In this document: positions 45,679-54,037 of the stretch, one piece after another
Numbering within the stretch: the first letter of the stretch is position 1
Layout of the letters: each line of letters begins with the position of its first letter
Source of the DNA: Sphingobacteriales bacterium
GTDB lineage: Bacteria; Bacteroidota; Bacteroidia; Chitinophagales; Chitinophagaceae
Assembly (NCBI GenBank): GCA_027484425.1
Contig: JAIXSZ010000087.1
Coordinates: 1 to 64,000, forward strand
DNA: 64,000 nt
Reading direction: 5' to 3'
The notes under the pieces: generated by a model
Databases searched by the model: none
Told to the model about the DNA's origin: nothing
The model's input: the letters and a program-made list of their open reading frames with translations, nothing else
Position numbers and translations under genes: made by a program

Positions 45679-46338
45679 TTACAAACTGAGATAATGCATC
45701 AAAGCCTGATAGCGCTCTGAATAAAAATCGAAATCTGATTCGTGGAAGTGCGCCGCTACTTCGTAGCCAAAGCGTTCGTAGGTAGCGATGATTCCATTTA
45801 AATCAGCCACATTGAATTTTACAAAGACCAACAACCGACCGCTGTCAGGTTGCGGCTGAATGTAGCTGGAGAGAATATGCGCATTGTTACTCTCTGCTAA
45901 TCGGGCAATTTCCGCCAATGAGTAGCTGTAAGAAGGAATTTCGAGCACTAAACTTCCACCGGGATGACTGATGCCACTTAAACTGGCATAATGCCCCATC
46001 AAGTCGTGCATGCTGATGGTACCTGAAAGTTGGCCTTCATCATCCAAGAGCGGAAGAACGCTTAAGTGGTGCGCAGTCATTAAAGCTACCCCTTGGTGGA
46101 GGGGCGCAGAAGCCGGCAAGGCTTCATGCTGGAAGTAATCCGCTAAGGAGGTCAAAGATTTTCTTCTTGCTGCATGATCAATGATAACTTCAGCAGAAAG
46201 ATTTCCGAGGAAGACAGAAGATTCTGCAACAGGCAAATCGAATACCTTATGCAAAATCATTTGTTCCAAAGCAAACTCCCCTTTATCGGAAAGTTTAAGA
46301 AAAGGCAGGCTTTCACCTGCTAAGTCAGCGAGTCTCAA
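45679..46338 (-). CDS. CBS-domain protein with C-terminal ACT-like region
   Basis: This 219-residue soluble protein has a pair of CBS motifs (residues about 14-55 and 73-120, VLPLLDDEGQLSGTISMHDLMG), which usually bind adenosine nucleotides, followed by a segment resembling an ACT-type fold (SLVLEIPSYSYSLAEIARLAES ... GRLLVFVKFNVADLNGIIATY). The gene is placed between a hydrolase (4-bp overlap) and nadK; a regulatory role linked to nucleotide status is possible, but this is inference. Confidence 0.82.
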   Translation of the reverse strand: MRLADLAGESLPFLKLSDKGEFALEQMILHKVFDLPVAESSVFLGNLSAEVIIDHAARRKSLTSLADYFQHEALPASAPLHQGVALMTAHHLSVLPLLDDEGQLSGTISMHDLMGHYASLSGISHPGGSLVLEIPSYSYSLAEIARLAESNNAHILSSYIQPQPDSGRLLVFVKFNVADLNGIIATYERFGYEVAAHFHESDFDFYSERYQALMHYLSL

Positions 46339-47102
46339 TCGTTAGCAGTAACCCTGTCCAGAAACGACTGGAACAGCACATTAAACTCTTCCGGGCGTTC
46401 CATCATCGGAGCATGACCACACTGATCGATGAAGTGTAATTCAGATTTCACCAGCAGTTTATGAAACTCCTGGGCAACGTGAGGAGGTGTAATTTTATCG
46501 TCGCTACCCCAAATTAGCTGCACTGGTTTTTGGATTCGGTAGAGCTCATCAGCGAGATTTTCCTGCATGGCTGAGCGGGACATCGCCAACACACGCAGTA
46601 CCTTGTTGCGGTCATTCACGATGCTGAACACCTCATCAACCAGTTCTTTAGAAGCCATGGCCGGGTCATAGAAGGTGTAAGCTGTTTTATCCTTGATATA
46701 CTCATAACTTCCACGTTTGGGGAAGGAGCCGCCCATGCCATTTTCGAAAAGTCCAGAGCTTCCGGTAAGCACAATGGCTTTGTAGTTTTCAGAGAAGCGC
46801 AAAGCGTAAACCAAAGCTACGTGTCCGCCAAGAGAGTTGCCGATAAGTATAGGATTTTCAATACCCTTAAAAGCCAAAAACTCGTGCACATGTTTGGCAA
46901 GCTCTTTAACCGAAGTTTTAAGCAAAGGCAGGGTGTACAAGGGCAGCATGGGTATTACCACCCTATAATTTTTGGAAAACCGTTCAACAACTGCCTCCCA
47001 ATTAGATAATGCGCCGAATAGCCCATGTAGCAGCACCAGAGGCTGCCCCTGTCCTTCATCGACAAAGTAAAAATCGCGTTCGTGTTGGACGTTAAGACCC
47101 AT
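46335..47102 (-). CDS. Alpha/beta-hydrolase
   Basis: The 255-residue protein has oxyanion-hole region LLHGLFGALSNW, nucleophile Ser90 in IGNSLGGH, acid in WGSDDKITP and His in DQCGHAPMMERPEEFN, a complete triad as in MhpC/BioH-type carboxylesterases. Substrate unknown. It lies 64 bp after the amidotransferase gene and overlaps the CBS gene by 4 bp. Confidence 0.88.
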   Translation of the reverse strand: MGLNVQHERDFYFVDEGQGQPLVLLHGLFGALSNWEAVVERFSKNYRVVIPMLPLYTLPLLKTSVKELAKHVHEFLAFKGIENPILIGNSLGGHVALVYALRFSENYKAIVLTGSSGLFENGMGGSFPKRGSYEYIKDKTAYTFYDPAMASKELVDEVFSIVNDRNKVLRVLAMSRSAMQENLADELYRIQKPVQLIWGSDDKITPPHVAQEFHKLLVKSELHFIDQCGHAPMMERPEEFNVLFQSFLDRVTAND

Positions 47103-47166
47103 GTAAGTACAATTCAGATGTAAAACTAAGCACTAACCGTTGTGAATATATGATTATCCTGCTTGT

Positions 47167-47754
47167 TCAAGATTTTTTGAGCTTTTTTATTGTAGAAGTC
47201 CAGTTTTTCAACAATTCTAAGCCAGCGGAAGTAAGAATCGATTCAGGATGAAACTGCACGCCGAAAACCGGCCATTTCGTATGTTGCAAAGCCATAATCA
47301 GTCCGTCGGGGGTTCTGGCTTCTATTTCAACTTCCTTCACTGCCTCATTTTCTTGCAAGACCAGGGAATGATATCGCATGACTTCCAGTGGTTGACCAAG
47401 GCCTTCAAACAACCCTCTTCCTCGATGAGTAATGAGCGAAGTCCTACCATGAACCGGTTCCGGCGCCTCTATCAACTTTAATCCGAAATGCATGCCCAAT
47501 GCCTGATGACCGAGGCAAACGCCCAATGTTGGCTTATGTGCAACATAACAGCGAATAACATCCATCAGAATTCCGGCATCTTCTGGCCGTTTTGGACCGG
47601 GAGAAAGAACAAGACCATCGGCTTCTGCAAACCGACTGTCGTGGACATGAGTGGCATCGTTCGCAATTACTTCTACCTCCGCACCAGAGCGCACAAGGTA
47701 GTCTGCCAGGTTCCAGGTGAAGGAATCGTAGCTGTCCAGCAAAACCAACTTCAT
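47167..47754 (-). CDS. Anthranilate/para-aminobenzoate synthase glutamine amidotransferase (component II)
   Basis: This is a class I glutamine amidotransferase of the TrpG/PabA type that hands ammonia to a chorismate-using partner. It has the N-terminal LDSYDSFTWNL, oxyanion loop SPGPKRPED, catalytic Cys80 in GVCLGHQAL and the C-terminal VQFHPES with the His/Glu pair. No trpE or pabB is adjacent, so tryptophan and folate roles cannot be separated; a pabA role fits a lone gene. It overlaps cvpA by 4 bp. Confidence 0.9.
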   Translation of the reverse strand: MKLVLLDSYDSFTWNLADYLVRSGAEVEVIANDATHVHDSRFAEADGLVLSPGPKRPEDAGILMDVIRCYVAHKPTLGVCLGHQALGMHFGLKLIEAPEPVHGRTSLITHRGRGLFEGLGQPLEVMRYHSLVLQENEAVKEVEIEARTPDGLIMALQHTKWPVFGVQFHPESILTSAGLELLKNWTSTIKKLKKS

Positions 47755-48296
47755 GGAGTAGTCCAGAGCGGTGTAAGGGAAGCGAAGAAAGCTTCCATGG
47801 CGGGGAATATCTTTCCTACAGGAGGAATCACAAGCCCAATTAGCCCAAAAGTATCGGGGGCAAGATTCAACATGGGCTTGAAGAGTACACTTTTAGCCTT
47901 TAAATCGGGAGGAAAAACCCTGATTTGATTGAGCAACCACAACATGACACTGGCGGTGTAAGCTGCACGTAACGCTCCGAAAACAGCTCCGGCAATCCGG
48001 TTGGGAATTCCTAACAAAGCCAGCTTCACCAGCTTATCGAGGAGCTTGCCCAATAAGTTAACCCCTACCAAAACCACCACCAAAACAACCAAAAAAGCAA
48101 CAAATGGCCAGTATTCTGATTGAATGTCAAAGTTTTTGGCCAAAGCCTTTCCCACCTTGTCCATAAGTGCAAAACCTGCCATCAGTCCAAGTAAAAGGGC
48201 AAGGAGCGAAAACGCTTCTTTTACAAACCCTTTCCAAAGACCAACCGCAGCTCCTGCTACAAGAATGGCTATTAACACATAATCTATCCAGATCAC
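47751..48296 (-). CDS. CvpA-family membrane protein
   Basis: The 181-residue protein has about four transmembrane helices (first: YVLIAILVAGAAVGLWKGFVKE) and the CvpA pattern G-x-x-KGFVKEAFSLLALLLG near the N-terminus. Members are implicated in colicin V production and envelope stress tolerance, but biochemical function is unclear. It is in a minus-strand run asnS-marR-cvpA-amidotransferase, 12 bp after marR. Confidence 0.88.
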   Translation of the reverse strand: MIWIDYVLIAILVAGAAVGLWKGFVKEAFSLLALLLGLMAGFALMDKVGKALAKNFDIQSEYWPFVAFLVVLVVVLVGVNLLGKLLDKLVKLALLGIPNRIAGAVFGALRAAYTASVMLWLLNQIRVFPPDLKAKSVLFKPMLNLAPDTFGLIGLVIPPVGKIFPAMEAFFASLTPLWTTP

Positions 48297-48308
48297 CCAA
48301 GTCGGCTT

Positions 48309-48761
48309 TTATCCTCTTAGTTTATCCAATAAGGCCGAGAGCTGTTCAGCTTCAGCTTCTGTAAGCTTATGTCTTACTTCTTCTTCGTTTTTACGCATGG
48401 TTGGCCGCACCTCTTCCAACAATTGAATTCCTTCATCGGTAATGGTTACATCCATAAAGCGGCGGTTTTTATCGTTATAAGATCGACTTACCAAGCCCTT
48501 TATTTCTAAGCGATCCAGTAGCCGAGTAACATCAGGCGTCTTATCGAGCATCACTTCTTTGATATATCCAACAGAACAACAATGAGGGTGTTTACCTCTC
48601 AGTATTCTTAACACATTATACTGCTGAGAGGTAAGCCCTGATGATTTAAAAATGCCGGCACTTTTATTCTGTATCCAGTTGGAGGTATAAAGGATGTTGA
48701 CCGTCACCTTTTGGTAAGGCGACTCAAATTTGCTTTGACGAATCTCTTCTTCTAGTCTCAC
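48309..48761 (-). CDS. MarR-family transcriptional regulator
   Basis: The 150-residue winged-helix dimer has the recognition helix region DKTPDVTRLLDRLEIKGLVSR and wing NDKNRRFMDVTITDEG. Two adjacent cysteines (HPHCCSVGY) lie just before the DNA-binding helices; redox sensing through them is possible but unproven. It overlaps the end of asnS by 4 bp, so it is probably co-translated with a tRNA synthetase. Confidence 0.9.
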   Translation of the reverse strand: MRLEEEIRQSKFESPYQKVTVNILYTSNWIQNKSAGIFKSSGLTSQQYNVLRILRGKHPHCCSVGYIKEVMLDKTPDVTRLLDRLEIKGLVSRSYNDKNRRFMDVTITDEGIQLLEEVRPTMRKNEEEVRHKLTEAEAEQLSALLDKLRG

Positions 48762-50278
48762 GGTGCAATTCGACCATATAAACGTGGAAACGGAATTGTT
48801 TCACGCACATGGGGTAGTTTGCAAATGTAGGCTACAAGTCGTTCTAAGCCAAGGCCAAAGCCTGAATGGGGCACGCTCCCGTAACGTCGAAGATCGAGGT
48901 ACCATTCGAAGGCTTCCATAGGAAGCTGATGTTCATTAATTTTTTCAATTAGCCAATCCAATTGGGTTTCACGTTCTCCACCACCAATGATTTCGCCGTA
49001 ACCTTCCGGTGCTAGAACATCTACACCTTTTGCCCAGCGTGGATCTTGTTCATCGCGCTTCATGTAAAAAGCTTTCACCTCATGTGGCCAGTTGTACACC
49101 ATGATGGGGCTATCAAACAAGCGGGTGAGTACGGTTTCGTCGGAGCCGCCGAAGTCGTTGCCCATGCGGAAGTTGCGTGCACTTTCTAACCAAATAGGGA
49201 TGTTTCGTGCTTGTTCTTCGAGTTCAGCCAGCTCTTCTTTCAGCTTTTGAACTTTGGCTTGATTGAAGCCAATTTCGCCCTTTTTCATGCCAGGCTGGCT
49301 CAGCTTGAGCTCACGATCTGCAATTTCTTGCTGTACTTCGTTGATTCTAGCTATTACAAGCTCCAAATCGGCCTCAAGGGTTTTGATGGCATTACGACCC
49401 TCTACTTCTTCTTCTCCTTTTAGAATACGAACTGCGCGCTCATAGGTAATTCTTGGAAAAGGCTGAAGTACTGCGCGGAGTTTCTCAGTGTCTCTACCGA
49501 TTACTTCCAACTCGGTTGGGCATTTTTCTAACACCTCATCAACTACCGAACGAAGGAATTCTTCAATCAGCGTCATGTTCATGTCGAGGTTGTAGAAAGC
49601 CATTTCTGGCTCAATCATCCAAAATTCCGAAAGGTGGCGGCGTGTTTTGGATTTTTCCGCACGAAAGGTTGGGCCAAAGGTGTAAATCTTACCCATGGCC
49701 ATGGCCATAGCTTCGCCATAGAGCTGTCCACTTTGGCTTAAATAGGCAGGTTCACCGTAGAAATCAGTTTCAAATAAGGTTGAAGTTCCTTCGCAGGCGT
49801 TGCTGGTAAAAATGGGCGCATCCATTTGCACGAACTCATTGCGTTGGAAAAAGCCGTGTATAGCTTGAATGATGGTGTTGCGGATGCGCATAATCGCCCA
49901 CTGACGACGGCTGCGCAACCAAAGGTGGCGGCGGTCCATCAGAAAGTCGATACCATGCTCTTTGTTGGTTACCGGATAATCCTGCGCGATGCTGATCAGC
50001 TCTAAAGCTGAAACTTGAAGTTCAACGCCTCCAACTTGACGGTCATCGGCCACTACTTGTCCGGTTAAACGGATGGAACTTTCCTGGGTAAGCCTTTTGG
50101 CTACTTCGAAAGATGCTTCACCTAGCTTCTCTTCGGCCAGCACACACTGAACGATTCCGGAGCCATCGCGCAAAACAATAAATTCGATGCCTTTGCTGCT
50201 ACGCTGGTGTGTTACCCATCCTTGAAGGGTCACTTCGCCACCAATATGCTGGCGAAGGTGTTGAATTGTATCTATCAT
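48758..50278 (-). CDS. asnS: Asparagine-tRNA ligase with coiled-coil insert
   Basis: AsnRS charges tRNA-Asn. The N-terminal OB fold (TLQGWVTHQRSSKGIEFIVLRDG) is followed by the class II core: motif 2 TFRAEKSKTRRHLSEFWMIE and motif 3 GFGLGLERLVAYI. HVRETIPFPR at the end is typical for AsnRS. At residues about 289-365 a Glu/Lys-rich helical segment interrupts the core. Comparable inserts exist in AsnRS of other Bacteroidota. Length 506 aa. It is the first gene of the minus-strand run and is divergent from dpp. Confidence 0.96.
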   Translation of the reverse strand: MIDTIQHLRQHIGGEVTLQGWVTHQRSSKGIEFIVLRDGSGIVQCVLAEEKLGEASFEVAKRLTQESSIRLTGQVVADDRQVGGVELQVSALELISIAQDYPVTNKEHGIDFLMDRRHLWLRSRRQWAIMRIRNTIIQAIHGFFQRNEFVQMDAPIFTSNACEGTSTLFETDFYGEPAYLSQSGQLYGEAMAMAMGKIYTFGPTFRAEKSKTRRHLSEFWMIEPEMAFYNLDMNMTLIEEFLRSVVDEVLEKCPTELEVIGRDTEKLRAVLQPFPRITYERAVRILKGEEEVEGRNAIKTLEADLELVIARINEVQQEIADRELKLSQPGMKKGEIGFNQAKVQKLKEELAELEEQARNIPIWLESARNFRMGNDFGGSDETVLTRLFDSPIMVYNWPHEVKAFYMKRDEQDPRWAKGVDVLAPEGYGEIIGGGERETQLDWLIEKINEHQLPMEAFEWYLDLRRYGSVPHSGFGLGLERLVAYICKLPHVRETIPFPRLYGRIAP

Positions 50279-50336
50279 CTTGTTAATTGCCGCAAAATTA
50301 GGAAATGGAGTTTGTTATGTTGATTACATTCGCTAC

Positions 50337-52523
50337 ATGAAGCAAGTGCTCCTATTACTTAGTGCCGTTTTAGGCCTTCAAGCGGCTGTTGCCCAGAATA
50401 AAGTTCCGGAAATCTCTTTACAGGAGATTTGGGCTTCGCCCAAATTCATGGCTCGTTCGGTGAGAGGCATGACGCCCATGAAGGATGGAAAAACCTATGT
50501 TGCACTCGGCAGTGACCCTGCCTCCAGAGTGCCGATTATTGTCCGTTATAGTTTCGAAACCGGCAAACCCATCGACACGATTCTAAATGCGGAATCTCTC
50601 AAACCTGCCGGTGAAAGCAAGCCCATATCCTTCGATAATTTTAGCTTCAATGAGGACGAAAGTCTGATTCTGCTTAGCGTGGACAGCGAGCCCATTTATC
50701 GCCATTCGTCCCGCGAGGTGAATTATGTGTATATCCGAAGTAGCAACAAACTGGCGGCCATCAACTCCGGCAAGCAAGCCTTAGCAACTTTCTCCCCAGA
50801 TGGAAAAAAAGTCGCTTACATGCGCGATAACGACCTCTATTGGAAAGACATGGAGTCCGGGAAGGAAACCAGAATCACTACCGATGGCAAAATCAACCAT
50901 GTGCTCAACGGGCATACCGACTGGGTTTATGAAGAAGAATTCAGCTTCACCAAAGCTTTTGTCTGGAGTCCGGATAGTAAGCATATCGCCTTTCTCCGCT
51001 TCGACGAGTCTGCCGTACCCAGCTATACCATGCCCATGTACGACAGCCTCTACCCTACTAACTACGTCTTCAAATACCCAAAAGCCGGTGAAAAAAACGC
51101 AACGGTTTCTGCCCATTTGTATGCGCTGGATAAAAACAACATCCAAAACCTGAACTTGGGCGAATATGAATACCTGCCTAGAATAGGCTGGACCAAAGAC
51201 AACAGCTTGTTATGGATTCAGCGCACCAACCGCCACCAAAACAAACTCGACCTGCTCACAGTAGATGTCCGCAATTTGCAAGCTAAACTTATCCTTCGCG
51301 ACAGCAGCGACACTTATGTGGAAGTGGACGACGATTTAACTTTCCTTCCAAACAATCAAGGTTTTATTTGGAGTAGTGAAAAGACCGGATTCAACCATTT
51401 ATATCATCATGACCTCAATGGCAAGCAAATACGAGCCATTACTTCCGGAAAATGGGATGTGATGGAATTCCTGGGATACGAACCACTGAAGCAAACCCTG
51501 TTTTATCTCTCCGCCGAAGTTTCACCTATGGAGCGCCATCTCTACAGTGTAGGTTTAAATGGCAAAGCGAAAAACCGAATTACCAAAGAGAAAGGTACGC
51601 ACAGCATCACGTTCTCCGGCGACTACAGCTTCTTCATCGACAACCACAGCGCAGCCGGACAGCCGGCGACCATCACCATGAGAAATCTTCAAGGTGAAAC
51701 GGTTCGTATGATTCAAGACAACGCCAAGCTCAAAGAAACCTTGGCGGCTTACCAGTTAAAAGCACCAGAATTCTTCAACTTCACCAGCGAGCAAGGCGTG
51801 AATTTGAATGGCTGGATGATTAAGCCAGCCAACTTCGACCCGAACAAAAAATATCCGGTGTTGATGTATGTCTATGGCGGCCCCGGCCACAACACCGTCA
51901 ACGACCGCTGGGGCGGACCAGATTATATGTGGCATCAGATGATGGCACAAAAAGGCTATCTGGTCGTTTCTGTGGACAACAGAGGCACTGGCGCTCGTGG
52001 TGTTGCTTTCAAAAAATCAACCTATTTGCAACTTGGAAAGTTGGAAACTGAAGATCAGATTGCAACAGCCAAGTATCTGGGATCGCTTGCTTACGTAGAT
52101 GCTAATAGAATTGGCATTTTCGGTTGGAGCTACGGCGGTTATATGAGCACCAACTGCATCACCAAAGGGGCGGATGTTTTTAAATCGGCGGTTGCCGTAG
52201 CTCCTGTTATCAACTGGCGTTATTACGACTCTATCTACACAGAACGATACATGCGTACACCTGCGGAAAATGCCAAAGGGTATGACGAAAACTCTCCTCT
52301 AAACGACGTAAGCAAACTAAAAGGCAGCTATTTGCTCATTCACGGCACCGCCGACGACAATGTGCATTTTCAGAATGCCATGATGATGGTTAAATCTTTA
52401 GTAAATCAGAATAAACAATTCGACTTCATGGCATATCCTGATAAAAATCACGGCATTGGAGGAGGATTAACCCGCTTGCAACTATTTACCAAAATCACCG
52501 ACTTTTTTCTTCGTAACCTATAA
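50337..52523 (+). CDS. Dipeptidyl peptidase IV (S9B family)
   Basis: This is an exported prolyl dipeptidase that removes X-Pro or X-Ala dipeptides. Signal peptide MKQVLLLLSAVLGLQAAVAQ at residues 1-20; a DPP-IV N-terminal beta-propeller (about 60-460) contains the EEEFSF double-Glu motif that binds the substrate N-terminus; the C-terminal hydrolase has Ser in GWSYGGYMS, Asp in HGTADDNVHF and His in DKNHGI. ATG 50337 (728 aa) is chosen because it starts the signal peptide; the frame extends to 50280. The gene is followed 2 bp later by the monooxygenase gene. Confidence 0.95.
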   Translation: MKQVLLLLSAVLGLQAAVAQNKVPEISLQEIWASPKFMARSVRGMTPMKDGKTYVALGSDPASRVPIIVRYSFETGKPIDTILNAESLKPAGESKPISFDNFSFNEDESLILLSVDSEPIYRHSSREVNYVYIRSSNKLAAINSGKQALATFSPDGKKVAYMRDNDLYWKDMESGKETRITTDGKINHVLNGHTDWVYEEEFSFTKAFVWSPDSKHIAFLRFDESAVPSYTMPMYDSLYPTNYVFKYPKAGEKNATVSAHLYALDKNNIQNLNLGEYEYLPRIGWTKDNSLLWIQRTNRHQNKLDLLTVDVRNLQAKLILRDSSDTYVEVDDDLTFLPNNQGFIWSSEKTGFNHLYHHDLNGKQIRAITSGKWDVMEFLGYEPLKQTLFYLSAEVSPMERHLYSVGLNGKAKNRITKEKGTHSITFSGDYSFFIDNHSAAGQPATITMRNLQGETVRMIQDNAKLKETLAAYQLKAPEFFNFTSEQGVNLNGWMIKPANFDPNKKYPVLMYVYGGPGHNTVNDRWGGPDYMWHQMMAQKGYLVVSVDNRGTGARGVAFKKSTYLQLGKLETEDQIATAKYLGSLAYVDANRIGIFGWSYGGYMSTNCITKGADVFKSAVAVAPVINWRYYDSIYTERYMRTPAENAKGYDENSPLNDVSKLKGSYLLIHGTADDNVHFQNAMMMVKSLVNQNKQFDFMAYPDKNHGIGGGLTRLQLFTKITDFFLRNL

Positions 52524-52525
52524 TC

Positions 52526-53479
52526 ATGAAAAACAGCATTTGCCAACTCTTTGGCATCCAGTATCCGATTATTCAAGCAGGGATGATTTGGTGTTCCGGT
52601 TGGGAGTTGGCAGCTGCTGTCAGCAATGCCGGAGGATTGGGATTAATCGGCAGCGGAAGCATGTATCCGGAAGTGCTTCGAACCCACATTCAGAAGTGCA
52701 AAGCAGCCACTGACAAACCCTTCGGAGTTAACGTGCCGTTGCTATACCCGGATATCGATAAGCACATGGCCATCATTATCGAGGAGAAAGTACCGATTGT
52801 ATTTACCTCAGCAGGAAATCCTGCCACCTGGACTTCTACTTTAAAAGAGGCAGGAATCAAGGTTGTGCATGTGGTTTCGAACGTGAAGTTTGCGTTGAAA
52901 TCGCAGGCTGCAGGAGTTGATGCTATAGTAGCCGAAGGATTTGAAGCAGGCGGACACAACGGAAGAGAGGAAACCACCACCCTATGCCTGATTCCCTTGG
53001 TGAAACAAGCTATCCAAGTTCCACTGATTGCGGCCGGCGGAATCGGCAGCGGACAAGCCATGCTGGCTGCTATGGCATTAGGCGCCGATGCCGTTCAGGT
53101 AGGAAGTGCGTTTGTAATGGCAGAAGAATCTTCGGCCCACATCAATTTCAAACAAGCTGTAGCTGAAGCTGGCGAAGGAGACACTCAGCTCAGTTTAAAA
53201 AGCCTGACACCTGTTAGGTTAATCAAGAATCCATTCTGGAAAAAAGTGGCAGAAGCAGAAGCACAAGGAGCCACCAAAGAAACCTTGGCTGCACTTCTCG
53301 GAAGAGGACGAGCTAAGAAGGGAATGTTTGAAGGAGATCTGGAAGAAGGTGAGCTGGAAATTGGTCAGGTAGCCGCCTCTCTTACAAAAACTGAACCTGC
53401 GGCCATAATTTTTAATCGAATGCTCACCGAGTTTGAAGTTTCCAAGCAAAAGTTAGCCGAAATTTCGTTTATACGATGA
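52526..53479 (+). CDS. Nitronate monooxygenase-like FMN enzyme
   Basis: This 317-residue TIM-barrel flavoprotein belongs to the nitronate monooxygenase / FabK group. FGIQYPIIQAGMIWCSG opens the barrel, AEGFEAGGHNGRE holds the conserved catalytic His, and AAGGIGSGQAMLAAMALGADAVQVGSAF is the FMN phosphate-binding segment. Either nitronate oxidation or enoyl-ACP reduction is possible; no fatty acid genes are near, so the specific role is open. It starts 2 bp after the dipeptidyl peptidase gene. Confidence 0.9.
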   Translation: MKNSICQLFGIQYPIIQAGMIWCSGWELAAAVSNAGGLGLIGSGSMYPEVLRTHIQKCKAATDKPFGVNVPLLYPDIDKHMAIIIEEKVPIVFTSAGNPATWTSTLKEAGIKVVHVVSNVKFALKSQAAGVDAIVAEGFEAGGHNGREETTTLCLIPLVKQAIQVPLIAAGGIGSGQAMLAAMALGADAVQVGSAFVMAEESSAHINFKQAVAEAGEGDTQLSLKSLTPVRLIKNPFWKKVAEAEAQGATKETLAALLGRGRAKKGMFEGDLEEGELEIGQVAASLTKTEPAAIIFNRMLTEFEVSKQKLAEISFIR

Positions 53480-53493
53480 TATCCTTCATGATG

Positions 53494-53931
53494 TTACAGT
53501 AAATCTGACTTGGGGCCTTGGTGCTTATGGTGTTCTTTCTTGAAAACCCAGGCTGTAATATATAAAGTTGCGAAAAACAGATATGGCAATACGGAAAGCA
53601 TCATCTCTAGCTCACCTGCTGCAATACTAATGATTAACACGAATAAAATCAGTGGGCTAAGCAGTCCAAAACCCAACCAACTTACTACCCTGTTGGGCAC
53701 TGATTGAAACAAAGTAATTAGCAACAAAATCTGTCCAGAAAAGGGCATTCCTATAGCCGGATGGAGTAAATCAAGCGGTTTATTGGTGAGTTCTGATAAA
53801 ATTCCTGCTTCAATTTCTAAGAAAAAGGCATTTTGGCCTCCGCCCCATCGCAGATATCCAACAAGTGAAGACAAAACTAAGAAGCCGTTTATCCACCGTC
53901 TTCTGGAACTAAGTTGGGCTGAATAACTCAT
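53494..53931 (-). CDS. Small multi-pass membrane protein, unknown
   Basis: The 145-residue protein has about four hydrophobic segments (first around residues 14-28, WINGFLVLSSLVGYL; last YLFFATLYITAWVF) and a basic, His-rich C-terminal tail (KKEHHKHQGPK). The pattern LRWGGGQNAFFLEIE lies between the first two helices. No family is recognised. Confidence 0.7.
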   Translation of the reverse strand: MSYSAQLSSRRRWINGFLVLSSLVGYLRWGGGQNAFFLEIEAGILSELTNKPLDLLHPAIGMPFSGQILLLITLFQSVPNRVVSWLGFGLLSPLILFVLIISIAAGELEMMLSVLPYLFFATLYITAWVFKKEHHKHQGPKSDLL

Positions 53932-53990
53932 ACCACTTAAAGATAGTAATTTAAAAAAACCTATTCCATCCCAACCAATTGCTTGAATCG

Positions 53991-54016
53991 AAAAGAGGCT
54001 CCAAAGAGCCTCTTTT
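53991..54016 (-). terminator. Terminator of the 54038-61192 operon
   Basis: An 11-bp stem AAAAGAGGCTC pairs with GAGCCTCTTTT around CAAA. Symmetric A/T flanks make it usable in both directions; the operon on the minus strand ends 22 bp before it. Confidence 0.85.
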
Positions 54017-54037
54017 TAACTTGACCAATTGAGAAAG

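Noticed and set aside
50293-50300. TAATTTTG box as a promoter for asnS
   Set aside because: It lies only 15 bp before the asnS start and has no -33 partner.
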